44,986 bases of DNA from JAJZMY01 sp964604635 (GCA_964604635.1 CAZRZO010000007.1:1-44986); one strand, 5' to 3'. Shown: positions 15,993 to 25,724, counted from the stretch's first letter. Notes: a model not told the origin generated them from the sequence alone. Numbers and translations: made by a program.

Positions 15993-18716
15993 TTATCTTT
16001 CCCCATATTTTGACAAAAATGATAAATATTGACTTACAATTATTTCTGGAGCAGATGGTTTTGTTTTCTTTACTATTTGTTCAATATTTTCCATTGTTAT
16101 ATTAATTTCATCATTGTTTTCAATATTTTGTTTTATTGCATTAATTTTAATTCGTCTACATACATTTACAATATCAGCACCAGTAAATCCGCGTGTTTCC
16201 TTTCCAATTTTTTCAAAATCAACATTATCATCTAATCTGATATTTATTAAATTTTGTTTGAATAATAATACTCTGTTTTCTTGTTCTGGTGGCCGTACAA
16301 AGATTAATTTATCAAATCTTCCTGGTCTTAATAATGCAGAGTCAATTGCATTTGGTCTATTTGTTGCAGCCATAATAACTACATTTGAAAATTGTTCAAT
16401 ACCATCTATTTGATTTAGCATTTCACCTGTTAATTGAATATATTCTTGTGGGCTTGATATTTCTCTTTTTGGAAATAATGCATCAATTTCATCAATAAAT
16501 ATTACTGATGGTGCGTTTTCTCTTGCAATATTAAATTGTTCTTTTATTTTGTTTAATGCTTCATCAGCACCCATTTTTAATATATCTGCTGTATCTAATT
16601 CAATCATTGTTACTCCTTTTATACCTTTACTCACTTTTCGTAACATCATTGTTTTTCCATTTCCAGGAGGACCAAATAACATAATTCCATTTACTGGTTT
16701 TATTCCATATTTTTTTATCATTTCAGGGTATTTTAAAGGAATTTCAATTGCTTCATCAACTGCTTTTTTAACAGCATCTAATCCAATAACATTTATTGCT
16801 TCTTTTGTATCTTCTTTAACAGATCCATATATTGTTCTTTCAAACATTAATTTGAATTTATTGTATTTTTCAATGTCTAATAATGATGTTGATGGTTTGA
16901 TCGCAGTTAATATTTTTTCTATATCTTGTTTTGTTATTGCTAAGATTTCATGTTTTGTTGATGCTTTCTGTGCAATCATTTGTGCAACTGATTCACAAAC
17001 ATTTCTTATATCTGCTCCTGAAAATCTTTCTGTTCTTCTTGCAAGATCATCAAAATTAATATCATCACTTATTGGCAATTTATTTAAGTACATTTTAAAA
17101 ATTAATTTTCTTCCAGATAATTCGGGTAAAGGCATATAAATTAATTTATCAAATCTTCCTGGTCTTAATAATGCAGGGTCAAGAACTTCTGGAATATTTG
17201 TTGCACCAACAATAACAACATTATTTATTCTTTGGAATCCATCTAATTCAATTAATAATTGTGTTAATGCATGTCTATGTATTTCATCAATATCCATTTG
17301 CCTAGAAGTTCCAATACTATCAATTTCATCAAAGAACAAAATACATGGTGCATGCTTTCTTGCAATTCTAAATATTTCTATTATCTTTTTTTCTGTCTCT
17401 CCTGGATATGATGAAATTAAATTACCAGCACTTATATAATAAAATCCAGCACGAATTTCATTTGAAAATGCACGCATCATTAGTGTTTTTCCAGTTCCAG
17501 GAGGACCAAAGAACATAATTCCTCTGCTTGGTTCTACATTATATGCTCTTGAAATTGCTCTTTCTTCTATTGGATTTGAAATTGCTTCTTTTAATTCTTT
17601 TTTAACACCTTCATAATTTGCAATGTCATCTAATGTTTCATTTGTTTTTCCTACTTCTAATTCTTCAAATGCTTCTCCAAATTTTAGTCTTAAATCTTTT
17701 TTTCTTACGTCAAGTACTTGGACAATATCAATATCATAAATAGCAAATAAATACAAAAGTAATGGTGCAATACTAAAGCTTATAAAAATAAATAAATCAT
17801 CAATTTTAAAAGATTTATTCATAATAGAAAGACCAATAAATATTAGTGGATACCCAACACCAACAATTCCTGCTTTCATTCCTCTTAATTTTGTTCTATC
17901 ATTAAATGCAACATTATCAATGATGATAACAATAACAATCATAAGAATTATTTGAATTAAATAAAAGTATTTTTGCATTAATGATTTTATTAGAATACCA
18001 AAAACATAAGCCATTGAAAAAGTAGCATGGGGATTAATAAAATTATTTATTGTTGTACTTATACTTTCTTTGAATGTGAATATTGTTGGATTTGGTTTAT
18101 ACGGTTGTGTTAATGCTGAATAAGAAGATAATTCGTTTAAATGAGGATTACTAATAATATATCCAGTATTTACTAAATTCATTGTTCCTGACAATGCAAC
18201 AACAAGAATTATAAAAGATATTGTAAGTATTATTCCTCTTTTGTATCCAATCATTAAAATTGCAATAATAAATACTGGAACTTCAAGAAAACGTCCAATA
18301 TTAGTGAATGCAAGCAAAGTTAAAATAAATATAAATGTTATTGTTCTATAATGTTGATATCCAAAAATAAATGTAATACTAACACCTATTAATAATATCC
18401 ATGCTAGACCTGGTGCTTGATACATTACTGTTGGAAAGATAAAAGCTAAAAATACTATTAATCCAAGAAATGCATGTTTTAATGTAAATACTCCAAGTAT
18501 AACTAATAAAATACCAACTAAAATAATTGGATAGAATCCAAAAACTAAAGCATCAATTAAAAATGCAAAACATAATAATACAGTATCAAAAAAATTAGGA
18601 TTTGAACTTATGTTTATTAGTCTGTCTTTAATTCCATAAAATCCAATTGGTGCTTTACGTATTTTTTTGATTGCTTTTTGTGAAAATTCATATGCTTTAT
18701 TATCATTTGTTTTCAT
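15993..18716 (-). CDS. Polytopic membrane protein fused to two CDC48-like AAA modules
   Basis: 907 aa. Residues about 40-335 contain roughly ten hydrophobic helices with one polar loop (about 180-235). A linker leads to AAA module 1: Walker A GPPGTGKT (404-411), Walker B FFDEIDS (461-467), GATN and LLRPGRFDK. Module 2 has GPPGNGKT (682-689), IFIDEIDA (739-746), AATNRPNAIDSALLRPGRFD and a GFTGAD sensor helix. The AAA modules match the CDC48/VAT family, which lacks membrane segments, and no FtsH protease motif (HExxH) is seen. It may be an ATP-driven extractor or remodeller of membrane proteins. The long gap at its 5' side suggests its own promoter. Confidence 0.9.
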   Translation of the reverse strand: MKTNDNKAYEFSQKAIKKIRKAPIGFYGIKDRLINISSNPNFFDTVLLCFAFLIDALVFGFYPIILVGILLVILGVFTLKHAFLGLIVFLAFIFPTVMYQAPGLAWILLIGVSITFIFGYQHYRTITFIFILTLLAFTNIGRFLEVPVFIIAILMIGYKRGIILTISFIILVVALSGTMNLVNTGYIISNPHLNELSSYSALTQPYKPNPTIFTFKESISTTINNFINPHATFSMAYVFGILIKSLMQKYFYLIQIILMIVIVIIIDNVAFNDRTKLRGMKAGIVGVGYPLIFIGLSIMNKSFKIDDLFIFISFSIAPLLLYLFAIYDIDIVQVLDVRKKDLRLKFGEAFEELEVGKTNETLDDIANYEGVKKELKEAISNPIEERAISRAYNVEPSRGIMFFGPPGTGKTLMMRAFSNEIRAGFYYISAGNLISSYPGETEKKIIEIFRIARKHAPCILFFDEIDSIGTSRQMDIDEIHRHALTQLLIELDGFQRINNVVIVGATNIPEVLDPALLRPGRFDKLIYMPLPELSGRKLIFKMYLNKLPISDDINFDDLARRTERFSGADIRNVCESVAQMIAQKASTKHEILAITKQDIEKILTAIKPSTSLLDIEKYNKFKLMFERTIYGSVKEDTKEAINVIGLDAVKKAVDEAIEIPLKYPEMIKKYGIKPVNGIMLFGPPGNGKTMMLRKVSKGIKGVTMIELDTADILKMGADEALNKIKEQFNIARENAPSVIFIDEIDALFPKREISSPQEYIQLTGEMLNQIDGIEQFSNVVIMAATNRPNAIDSALLRPGRFDKLIFVRPPEQENRVLLFKQNLINIRLDDNVDFEKIGKETRGFTGADIVNVCRRIKINAIKQNIENNDEINITMENIEQIVKKTKPSAPEIIVSQYLSFLSKYGER

Positions 18717-18970
18717 AATTTCACAATATTAATATAATATTTATATTCTTATTTATAATTGTTTTTTTGTTATTAAATTAAATCTCTTAATAATAGATTT
18801 ATTTATACAATTATTTAATTACTAATTTAATTAATTAATCCAGTATATATTTTAAATAAAGAATTAATTAATATTAAAAATTAATTTATAATATAGAATT
18901 AGTGTTTTTATAAAAAGCAAAAGATTTTAATTTTAATTTATTAAATTATTATTTATTTTATTAAAAATAA

Positions 18971-19076
18971 CCCGTTGTAGCTCAATGGCTAGAGCAACCG
19001 GCTGTAGTTTGCGTTTAAAACTTTATTGTTTTAAACAGATACCGGTAGGTTGGGTGTTCGACTCACCCTAACGGGA
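18971..19076 (+). tRNA. tRNA-Tyr (anticodon GUA) with canonical intron
   Basis: Acceptor CCCGTTG/TAACGGG with one G-T pair, D arm GCTC/GAGC, anticodon stem ACCGG/CCGGT with loop CTGTAG then A, T arm GGGTG-TTCGACT-CACCC, discriminator A. A 33-nt intron at 19008-19040 sits at the usual 37/38 position and contains the inverted pair GTTTAAAAC/GTTTTAAAC. CCA is not encoded. The intron requires the archaeal splicing endonuclease. Confidence 0.93.
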
Positions 19077-19228
19077 TTTTCTTTTTCTATTTTTAATTAT
19101 TTTTGATCTATTCAAATTATTTATTAAAAAATCAAAACCTTTAAATACTTAATATATATTAATATATATTATATTTTTTATTATTTAAAAAGTATAATTA
19201 ATAATATATCTTATAATTAAGTGAAAAT

Positions 19229-19387
19229 ATGAGAAAGATAGAGATTAAAAATAATAATTTTAAATTTAGTGATGATATAACATGTTTTTTTGAAAAAACA
19301 GTTACTAGTTTTGGAACTGGTGCAAAAATAGATTGCTCAAAAAACTATATTGGAAGAAAAGTTTATGTGCTTATTGTAAAAGAATAA
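19229..19387 (+). CDS. DUF2080-like small protein (52 aa)
   Basis: ATG 19229. The pattern F-EKTVTSFGTGAKIDCSK followed by NYIGRKVYVLIVKE matches DUF2080, short beta-rich proteins usually carried by archaeal transposons or placed near them (typical ending: PKxWIGKxVKVI). It probably folds as a small AbrB-like beta hairpin domain and may bind DNA or RNA. No transposase or inverted repeats flank it here, so it may be a domesticated remnant. The next gene (rhodanese) follows 38 bp later in the same direction and may be cotranscribed. Function unknown. Confidence 0.65.
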   Translation: MRKIEIKNNNFKFSDDITCFFEKTVTSFGTGAKIDCSKNYIGRKVYVLIVKE

Positions 19388-19425
19388 TTTATAATGTTTA
19401 ATAATAATATAAAAAAAGTGATAAA

Positions 19426-19743
19426 ATGACAAATGAAATAAAAGAAGTAAATTTAGAAGAAGCCTTTGAAATTATTAATAAAAAACAAACAAAATTTATT
19501 TGGCTTGGATCTGAAAGTATAACTCAAATAGCATCAATATTGAATTCAGAACAAGATAAAATAATTTCTTTAAATCCAATGGATTTAATTAATAATAATC
19601 AAAAAGAATTTCTTACTACTTTAGAAGGGCATGTACTTGTTTGTTATCATGGTAAAACTTCTAAAATGGTTGCTCAAGTTCTTAAATCAAAACATAATAT
19701 TGAATCATTTAGTTTGAAAGGAGGAATAACAAATATTAAATAA
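19426..19743 (+). CDS. Rhodanese-like sulfurtransferase domain protein
   Basis: 105 aa, a single rhodanese-like domain. The start LEEAFEIINKKQTKFIWLGS is the early beta strand, and VLVCYHGKTSKMVAQVLKS holds the active-site loop: the catalytic Cys in C-Y-H-G-K-T followed by the helix, then the closing SFSLKGGITNIK (usual GG-x-W end, here without the Trp). Rhodaneses carry a persulfide on the Cys and supply sulfur for tRNA thiolation or Fe-S formation. Partners are not visible nearby. The first start residue is taken at ATG 19426, behind an AAAGTGATAAA ribosome site. Confidence 0.8.
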   Translation: MTNEIKEVNLEEAFEIINKKQTKFIWLGSESITQIASILNSEQDKIISLNPMDLINNNQKEFLTTLEGHVLVCYHGKTSKMVAQVLKSKHNIESFSLKGGITNIK

Positions 19744-19753
19744 AAAAATATTT

Positions 19754-20380
19754 TTATTTATTTTTTTTATTTATTATATTAAAATATTGTTTAACTTCTT
19801 TTTTTAATTTTCCGTCTCTTAAAAATATTAGTTTATTTTTTTCTATTTTTATTATTGTTGATTCTTTTGCTTCTAATTCTCCACCATCAACAATATAATC
19901 AATATTATTTTTAAATATCTTTCTAACTTCTAAACTAGTTCTAGATGAATCTTGTCCACTAATATTTGCACTTGTTCCTGTTAAATATCCATTACATTTT
20001 TCTATTAATCTAATTGCGATTTCTGATTTTGGAATTCTTATCCCAATATAACCTAAATCTTGATGGATTAAATAAGGTAAATTTAGATCTTCTCTAATTT
20101 TTGAAATAATTGTTAATGCACCTGGCCAAAAATTAATTCCAATCTGTTTTTCTAAATCACTTAATTCAACAAATTTTTTCATATTTTCAATATTATTAAA
20201 AAGTATTGGAATTGCTTTATTCCCTCTTTTTTTAATTTCAAATAATTTTTTAACACTTTTCTTATTTTTTGGATTACAACCAAGTCCATAAACAGTATCT
20301 GTTGGGTATGCTATTATACCTCCTCTTTTTATTATTTTTGCAGCATTATTTATCTCTTTAATTAACTTATCTGAAATCAT
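19754..20380 (-). CDS. tsaC: Threonylcarbamoyl-AMP synthase (Sua5/YrdC/TsaC)
   Basis: 208 aa. It makes threonylcarbamoyl-AMP from Thr, bicarbonate and ATP, the first step of the t6A modification at A37 of ANN-decoding tRNAs. Motifs: GGIIAYPTDTVYGLGCN, the basic KRGNKAIPILF (KxR region), FWPGALT, IGIRIPKSEI and TSANISGQDSSRTS. Only the YrdC domain is present; the C-terminal Sua5 domain of longer homologues is missing, so this is the short TsaC-type form. The gene ends 11 bp from the convergent rhodanese gene. Confidence 0.93.
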   Translation of the reverse strand: MISDKLIKEINNAAKIIKRGGIIAYPTDTVYGLGCNPKNKKSVKKLFEIKKRGNKAIPILFNNIENMKKFVELSDLEKQIGINFWPGALTIISKIREDLNLPYLIHQDLGYIGIRIPKSEIAIRLIEKCNGYLTGTSANISGQDSSRTSLEVRKIFKNNIDYIVDGGELEAKESTIIKIEKNKLIFLRDGKLKKEVKQYFNIINKKNK

Positions 20381-20436
20381 AATATCAATAAAATTATTTT
20401 ATTTAAAATTAAATTTTTTAATAATAATTAATATAA

Positions 20437-20508
20437 CGCCCGAAGTAGGGATCGAACCTACGACCTACTGGTTAACAGCCAGCCGCTCTACCACTGAGCT
20501 ACTCGGGC
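20437..20508 (-). tRNA. tRNA-Asn (anticodon GUU)
   Basis: Acceptor GCCCGAG/TTCGGGC with one wobble pair, D arm GCTC/GAGC, anticodon stem GCTGG/CCAGT with loop CTGTTAA (GTT), T arm GTAGG-TTCGATC-CCTAC, discriminator G. No intron; CCA is not encoded. Its first ten bases overlap the last codons and TAG stop of the 20499-21167 gene on the same strand. Confidence 0.95.
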
Positions 20509-21167
20509 TTGAAAAAATCAAAAGGTTTTGATAAATTTATTATTTTTACATAAGCAATATTTATAGGTATATCATTTATATAATTTGTTGCTTTTAAAGA
20601 ATCTTCTGAAAAATTGTATTTAAAGAAACATAAATTTTCATTTAAATCCTTAATAATTGAATATGAAAATATTTCTTCATTAAATAAATTAAAAGAACCA
20701 ATAATATTATTTTTTTTGTAATTAAATACATATACTTTTTGTATTAATTCTGTTTCAATTGATTTTAGCATAAGTTTTTTTATCATTGCTTCATACTTTT
20801 TTACTTTAATTAATTTATATTGTTTTTTTGATTTCATTTCTTTAAATTTATTTTCAATTTCAATTATTAAAAATTTGCTTTTTTTATGTTCATCAAAATC
20901 ATTAGTTAATTTATCTGAAAATTCAAATTTTTCTTTATTTTGTTCTATTGAATAAATTCCAAAATCATTAATTTTATCAGTATCATAATAATATATATTT
21001 TTAATTTCATTAATTTTTTCGCCAAATATCAATAGTCTATATTTATCTTTTAATTTTATTGCATAAATTGTTTTAATTAAGCCATTAAATGGACATCTTA
21101 GCCTTGCAAGATCTTCAATTGACTTTAATTTTACAAATGAACTATTGATTTTTGATTTATTGATCAT
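20499..21167 (-). CDS. Hypothetical protein, Lys/Ile-rich (222 aa)
   Basis: I do not recognise this protein. It begins MINKSKINSSFVKL and shows alternating beta-strand-like and helical stretches without a signal peptide or membrane helix. A Cys-containing segment ARLRCPFNGL near residues 22-31 is the only distinctive piece. It ends KPFDFFKPE, and the TAG stop lies inside tRNA-Asn (bases 8-10 of the tRNA). The gene is 16 bp downstream of the secreted-protein gene (21184-22023) on the same strand, so the two could form one transcript that runs into the tRNA. Confidence 0.75.
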   Translation of the reverse strand: MINKSKINSSFVKLKSIEDLARLRCPFNGLIKTIYAIKLKDKYRLLIFGEKINEIKNIYYYDTDKINDFGIYSIEQNKEKFEFSDKLTNDFDEHKKSKFLIIEIENKFKEMKSKKQYKLIKVKKYEAMIKKLMLKSIETELIQKVYVFNYKKNNIIGSFNLFNEEIFSYSIIKDLNENLCFFKYNFSEDSLKATNYINDIPINIAYVKIINLSKPFDFFKPE

Positions 21168-21183
21168 TTATATCTCTTTATGA

Positions 21184-22023
21184 TTATTTAATTAGTGTAT
21201 TAACAACTGAATAAATAATATACATTAAATTATATACTGGTTCATAAATAACTGGGAATATTAATGCACCATTTCCAAGTGCAATATAGTCATTTAATGC
21301 TGTTGATTTTATTGTTAATTTAATATTTTCTGTTTTATAAATTAATGGACTTGATAATGCTTTAATAGATAAATTAATATTATAAATTCCTGGTTCTGTT
21401 GCAAAAACAGGATATGAAAATTCTTGTGTTGAATTATGTAAAGAAATTATTGACATATTTTCATTCAATACTGGTAATCCTGTTGAAGAAATAATAAATG
21501 GTGTATCTGATACTCCTGAATTATTTATTGTTATTTGTATTTTAACTGGTTGACTAATCCCTGAAAATATTTTTTTATTCTTAATATTAATACTATATAC
21601 TTTTGGTGTAATGTATATACTTGCATTGAATTTTAATACACCCAATTTAGAATAATTTCCAGTATTTATTGATTCTAAACTAAAATTATATGTTCCTGTT
21701 TTTGCATAAGGTGAGGGTTTTATTTCAATTGTTAATATTTTATTATTTAATGAAGAATTTTCAACAATCCAATTTTTTGGAACATTATACGCAATAAATT
21801 GATTCCAACCATAAGAATATACTGTTCCATTAACAGACTCTGTTTGTGCTGAAATTGATATTGAAAAAGTTTGTCCTGGTCCATCTTTTCCCAAATTTAT
21901 TGTATTTCCATTATGAAGTATTAAATTTATAGGACTACTAATATTCACATATGTTCCATTTGCAAAACTAAGATTAATAAACATTAAAAATAAAATACAT
22001 TCAACAATTAAAACAATTTTCAA
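21184..22023 (-). CDS. Secreted/membrane-associated beta-sandwich protein
   Basis: 279 aa, TTG start at 22023 behind GTGTGATTGA. A signal peptide is evident (MKIVLIVECILFLMFINLSFANG), followed by two Ig-like or NEW3-type beta domains with PxNWIVENSS and ASIYITPKVYSI patterns, and a hydrophobic C-terminus (NGALIFPVIYEPVYNLMYII) that could anchor the protein. It contains many Asn-x-Ser/Thr sites. The likely role is a surface or S-layer-associated protein, unproven. No Thr-rich stalk, unlike the other surface proteins. Shares a direction with 20499-21167. Confidence 0.7.
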   Translation of the reverse strand: MKIVLIVECILFLMFINLSFANGTYVNISSPINLILHNGNTINLGKDGPGQTFSISISAQTESVNGTVYSYGWNQFIAYNVPKNWIVENSSLNNKILTIEIKPSPYAKTGTYNFSLESINTGNYSKLGVLKFNASIYITPKVYSINIKNKKIFSGISQPVKIQITINNSGVSDTPFIISSTGLPVLNENMSIISLHNSTQEFSYPVFATEPGIYNINLSIKALSSPLIYKTENIKLTIKSTALNDYIALGNGALIFPVIYEPVYNLMYIIYSVVNTLIK

Positions 22024-22171
22024 TCAATCACACTATGATTTATCATTATTATATTTAAATTATCTTTAATTATTAATATGTTATTAAACAATTAATAAAA
22101 CAATAAACAAATATTTAATATATTTTATTAAATTATATTATTTTATTTTTAATAGAAATAAAAACAAATTA

Positions 22172-23224
22172 ATGATAATAATGAATAAAATCAAAAAACA
22201 TAAGCATCATAGAAAAATAATAAAATCAAAAAACAATAATCATAATTTTTTATTCCTAATTATTTCTGTATTATTTATTATTAGTATTATTCTATTGTTC
22301 TCTCATAATACAAATATCAAAACAATAACATCAAAATATTCCTTTAATTTAAATTCTTCTTTATTTTTATTTAATTTTAATAATTCAGAATATTCTATTT
22401 ATTTATCCAATACATCAAATAATAATGCAAATATTTATTTACAAAAATTCCCTAATTTTGTTAATCCTTTATTAAATATTAGTATTTATTTAAATAATTC
22501 AACAAAAATAAATCTTGGATCTAAATATGCTAATTTAGAAATAAAGTTAAATACAATATCAACAAATTTTATAAATATTTCTTTAATTCCTTTAGATACT
22601 AATCTATTAATTAATCCTAATTTACAGAATATAAATATTGTGAAAATACAAGAAAAAAATACTAGTTTATCAAATACTTCACTTACAACAACAATAAATT
22701 CAATACTAATATCAAATAAATCAAACACAACAACAATTTATTCTAATAATTCAATTTCTTCAACAAATACTATTTTATCAAAAACATTAGCAGAGAATAA
22801 AACAATTGCAATTAAATTATTAAAAAACAACAAATACTATTCATTACTACTAAATTATTCCAATTCTTACTTAGATGCTGTAAATAGATGTAATTCATCT
22901 TTATATAATTTAACTTTCTCTGCAGAATATGGAAAACAACCATCTGGTTTACATTTATATAAAAATATAATAAATAATACTCCTTTAAACATTGTGTCAA
23001 ATATTTCTAATAAAAATCCTGTTTTTTATTTTACTTATAAAATAATATCAAAAAATTCAAATATTGCTGGAAATATATTAACTTTAAGTGTAAATACTTC
23101 ATCACTTTCAATATCAAATTCAATATTTTCTGGAATTTTTAAAGGATCAGATTATACATCAATGTATGATAATCATTTAATTGTTTTAAGTCATCAAAAT
23201 TCTTGTTCAATATATATAATTTAA
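22172..23224 (+). CDS. Type II membrane-anchored Asn/Ser/Thr-rich protein
   Basis: 350 aa, beginning with a His/Lys-rich basic stretch (KIKKHKHHRKIIKSKNNN), then one helix (FLFLIISVLFIISIILLFSH), then an Asn/Ser-rich extracellular part with a Ser/Thr-rich middle (SNTSLTTTINS, NKSNTTTIYS) and many glycosylation-type sequons. Starts at ATG 22172; ATG 22181 (MNKIKKHK) is also possible. Two cysteines near the end (C240 and the final CSIYII) could form a disulfide. Unknown function; the layout resembles the other surface proteins. It lies divergent from 21184-22023. Confidence 0.65.
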   Translation: MIIMNKIKKHKHHRKIIKSKNNNHNFLFLIISVLFIISIILLFSHNTNIKTITSKYSFNLNSSLFLFNFNNSEYSIYLSNTSNNNANIYLQKFPNFVNPLLNISIYLNNSTKINLGSKYANLEIKLNTISTNFINISLIPLDTNLLINPNLQNINIVKIQEKNTSLSNTSLTTTINSILISNKSNTTTIYSNNSISSTNTILSKTLAENKTIAIKLLKNNKYYSLLLNYSNSYLDAVNRCNSSLYNLTFSAEYGKQPSGLHLYKNIINNTPLNIVSNISNKNPVFYFTYKIISKNSNIAGNILTLSVNTSSLSISNSIFSGIFKGSDYTSMYDNHLIVLSHQNSCSIYII

Positions 23225-23260
23225 TTTTTAATTATTTTTTAAATAATATAATTAATTATA

Positions 23261-25435
23261 TTATTTTTGTTTTATTGGTAAAGTAAACCAGAATATTGTT
23301 CCTTTTTCTCCATTTGATTCAAATGATATTTTGCCTTTGTGCATACTTATTATATCTCTTGTTATTGCTAATCCTAATCCAGTTCCTGCACCATCTTGTT
23401 TAACTAATTCTTTTTTTGTTGCTTGGTAGAATTTTTTAAATATTTTATGTTTATCTTCTTCATTGATACCAATTCCAGTATCAATTATATCACATTCAAT
23501 TTTATTTTTGTTTTTCTTGAATATATGTACTTTAATACTACCTTCATCTGTAAATTTTAGTGCATTTCCAATTAAATTAACAAATACTTGCATAAGCCTA
23601 TTAGGATCTGCATTTATTTTTGGAACATCTGGTTCAACTTTCCATTCAAAATAAAGTTTTTTATTAGTTATTGCATCTTCTAATGCTTTTATTGTTGAAA
23701 TATTGTAAAATGAATTAAGATCAATTTCTTTTATATCTAGTTTTATTTTATTTGCGTCTAATTTTGATGCATCTAATACTTGTTGTATAATAAGCATTAA
23801 TCTATCTGTTTCATCTAATATTGTTTTAATATATTCTTTTTGTTCTCTGTTTAATTCTCCAAATTCATTTGTATAAAGTAATTTAGAAAATCCAATTATA
23901 TTTGTTAATGGTGTTTTTAATTCATGAGAAATATTATAAATAAATTGAGATTTAAGTTCACTAGTTGAAGTAGTTCTTCTAATCTGGTTTTTCTGATTTC
24001 TTAATTCATTTTCTTGTTCATCAATTAATCGTTTTGTTTCTAATTCTTTTATTAAAATAATATAATTTATACTATTATCAATAAATTTCAACATTCTTAA
24101 AAAGTGAATTGCTGTTATTTCTTCTTTATTTTTTTTAATTAAAGTAATATATGAATTATCTACTTTTCCATTATTTCTAGCATAAGTCATATCTCTATCA
24201 AGTATTGCGTCATCTTTATATAATTTTTTAATATCTGTTCCTATCAAGTCTTTTGGGTTGTAATTTAAAACAGATCCAATACACATGTTTGCATCTTTAA
24301 TAAAACCAAGTTCATCAGTAATAATTACAATGTCACTAGTATTTTTTATAAATTCATCAAAATCTTGTCTTATATTTTTAATATATCTTTCAGCAGTTGT
24401 GTTAATTAAAATAATAATATATCCTTTAAAATATTTTGTCATAACAAATTTAATGTAAAAGGGTTTTTCATTAATTATTAAATCTAAACTACTACTAACA
24501 TTTTTTTTGTTTTCATTTAATTCCGATACTTTTTGTAAAAATTCATTTTTTTGTGATACATCCATTAAACTAGTAAACTTTTTTTCAATTATTAATTTTC
24601 CTGATAATTTATCAAAATTTTGTGTTATTTCCTTTATAGTAAAATCATTGTCTAAAAACATTAAAAATACATCTTGACTTGTTTGTACTGCTTCAATTAT
24701 TTTATCCAAAACTTCTGAATCAGTAATTTTATTAAGTGCTAAATAAATTAAATTATCACTCAATTTATTTGAATTTATTTTATAGATATTTCTATTAATA
24801 ATTATTTTACTATTTTTTAAATTATTTAATTCATTAAAATTATAATTTAAAATATTGTTAATTTCATCTTCTCCTTTTTCAATTCCAAATTCATTTGCAG
24901 CATCTTTATTTAATTTTATTATTGAATTATCTGATTTAACAATTATTTGAGGTATAGTTAGATTAAAAGCAGTATTAAAATAATCACTAAGCCGATTCAT
25001 TTTTTTGATTGTTTGTTTATAAAGAAGATTTAATGAAAGAAGATATAAAGTAAAATTTATTACATTTAATGTTTCTTCTTCGAATTTATTTTTTTGATAC
25101 GAAAGTAATTCAACAATTAAAATTGGTTTAGCATAAACGAATATAGGGCTGACAGCACAACTTTTATATCCTCTATTTTTATATTCAATTGATTTTGGAA
25201 AAATAGAATATTCACTTAATTCATTATCAATAAAAATTTGTTTTGAATTAATAATATAACTATATTCTTGATCATTATCTTCTTCTTTATAAATATTATT
25301 AAAAATAACTTCGTCTATATTAAAATTTTCCTTAATTAATTTTGTAAAATTTATTTCTAAATTTTCTTCATCATAAATAGGATTATTAATAATTTTTATT
25401 GTATTGTTAATAAAATTTTCAAATAATAATTCCAT
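23261..25435 (-). CDS. Sensor histidine kinase with GAF-like and PAS domains
   Basis: 724 aa, soluble. Order: an N-terminal GAF-like region (1-140), PAS-like segments (about 145-235, 245-350 and 358-465; the last with TDELGFIKDANMCIGSVL), a coiled linker, the HisKA dimerisation domain with the phospho-acceptor H504 in YNISHELKTPL, and a HATPase domain with N box NLIGNALKF (620-628), G1 DTGIGI (652-657), F box and G2 GAGTGLGL (682-689). It senses a cytoplasmic signal and autophosphorylates. No receiver-domain protein is encoded in this window, so the partner is elsewhere or absent. ATG 25435. Confidence 0.93.
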   Translation of the reverse strand: MELLFENFINNTIKIINNPIYDEENLEINFTKLIKENFNIDEVIFNNIYKEEDNDQEYSYIINSKQIFIDNELSEYSIFPKSIEYKNRGYKSCAVSPIFVYAKPILIVELLSYQKNKFEEETLNVINFTLYLLSLNLLYKQTIKKMNRLSDYFNTAFNLTIPQIIVKSDNSIIKLNKDAANEFGIEKGEDEINNILNYNFNELNNLKNSKIIINRNIYKINSNKLSDNLIYLALNKITDSEVLDKIIEAVQTSQDVFLMFLDNDFTIKEITQNFDKLSGKLIIEKKFTSLMDVSQKNEFLQKVSELNENKKNVSSSLDLIINEKPFYIKFVMTKYFKGYIIILINTTAERYIKNIRQDFDEFIKNTSDIVIITDELGFIKDANMCIGSVLNYNPKDLIGTDIKKLYKDDAILDRDMTYARNNGKVDNSYITLIKKNKEEITAIHFLRMLKFIDNSINYIILIKELETKRLIDEQENELRNQKNQIRRTTSTSELKSQFIYNISHELKTPLTNIIGFSKLLYTNEFGELNREQKEYIKTILDETDRLMLIIQQVLDASKLDANKIKLDIKEIDLNSFYNISTIKALEDAITNKKLYFEWKVEPDVPKINADPNRLMQVFVNLIGNALKFTDEGSIKVHIFKKNKNKIECDIIDTGIGINEEDKHKIFKKFYQATKKELVKQDGAGTGLGLAITRDIISMHKGKISFESNGEKGTIFWFTLPIKQK

Positions 25436-25724
25436 TAATTCACAAATTTTAAATTTTATTAGGTATATTTAATAATTTCTATAGTATTATTAATAAAAAA
25501 ATACATATATGTTCATATCAATATTTTAAATAATTATGAATAATAAAAAATTATTTATATGCTTTATAACATAATCCATATATTTTTAAATAATTCAATA
25601 TCTGTTTATTGTTAAACTAATTAAAAATAAATAGTAGAAAATTTTTTATATTTTTATCAATTAAAGATTATTACTGATTTTTAATTTTTTGATTTATTTT
25701 GTTTAATATATTTAATTGTATGAT

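Noticed and set aside
16549..17139. 196-residue plus-strand ORF antisense to the membrane AAA gene
   Set aside because: Shadow of the conserved AAA modules; no ribosome site or family.
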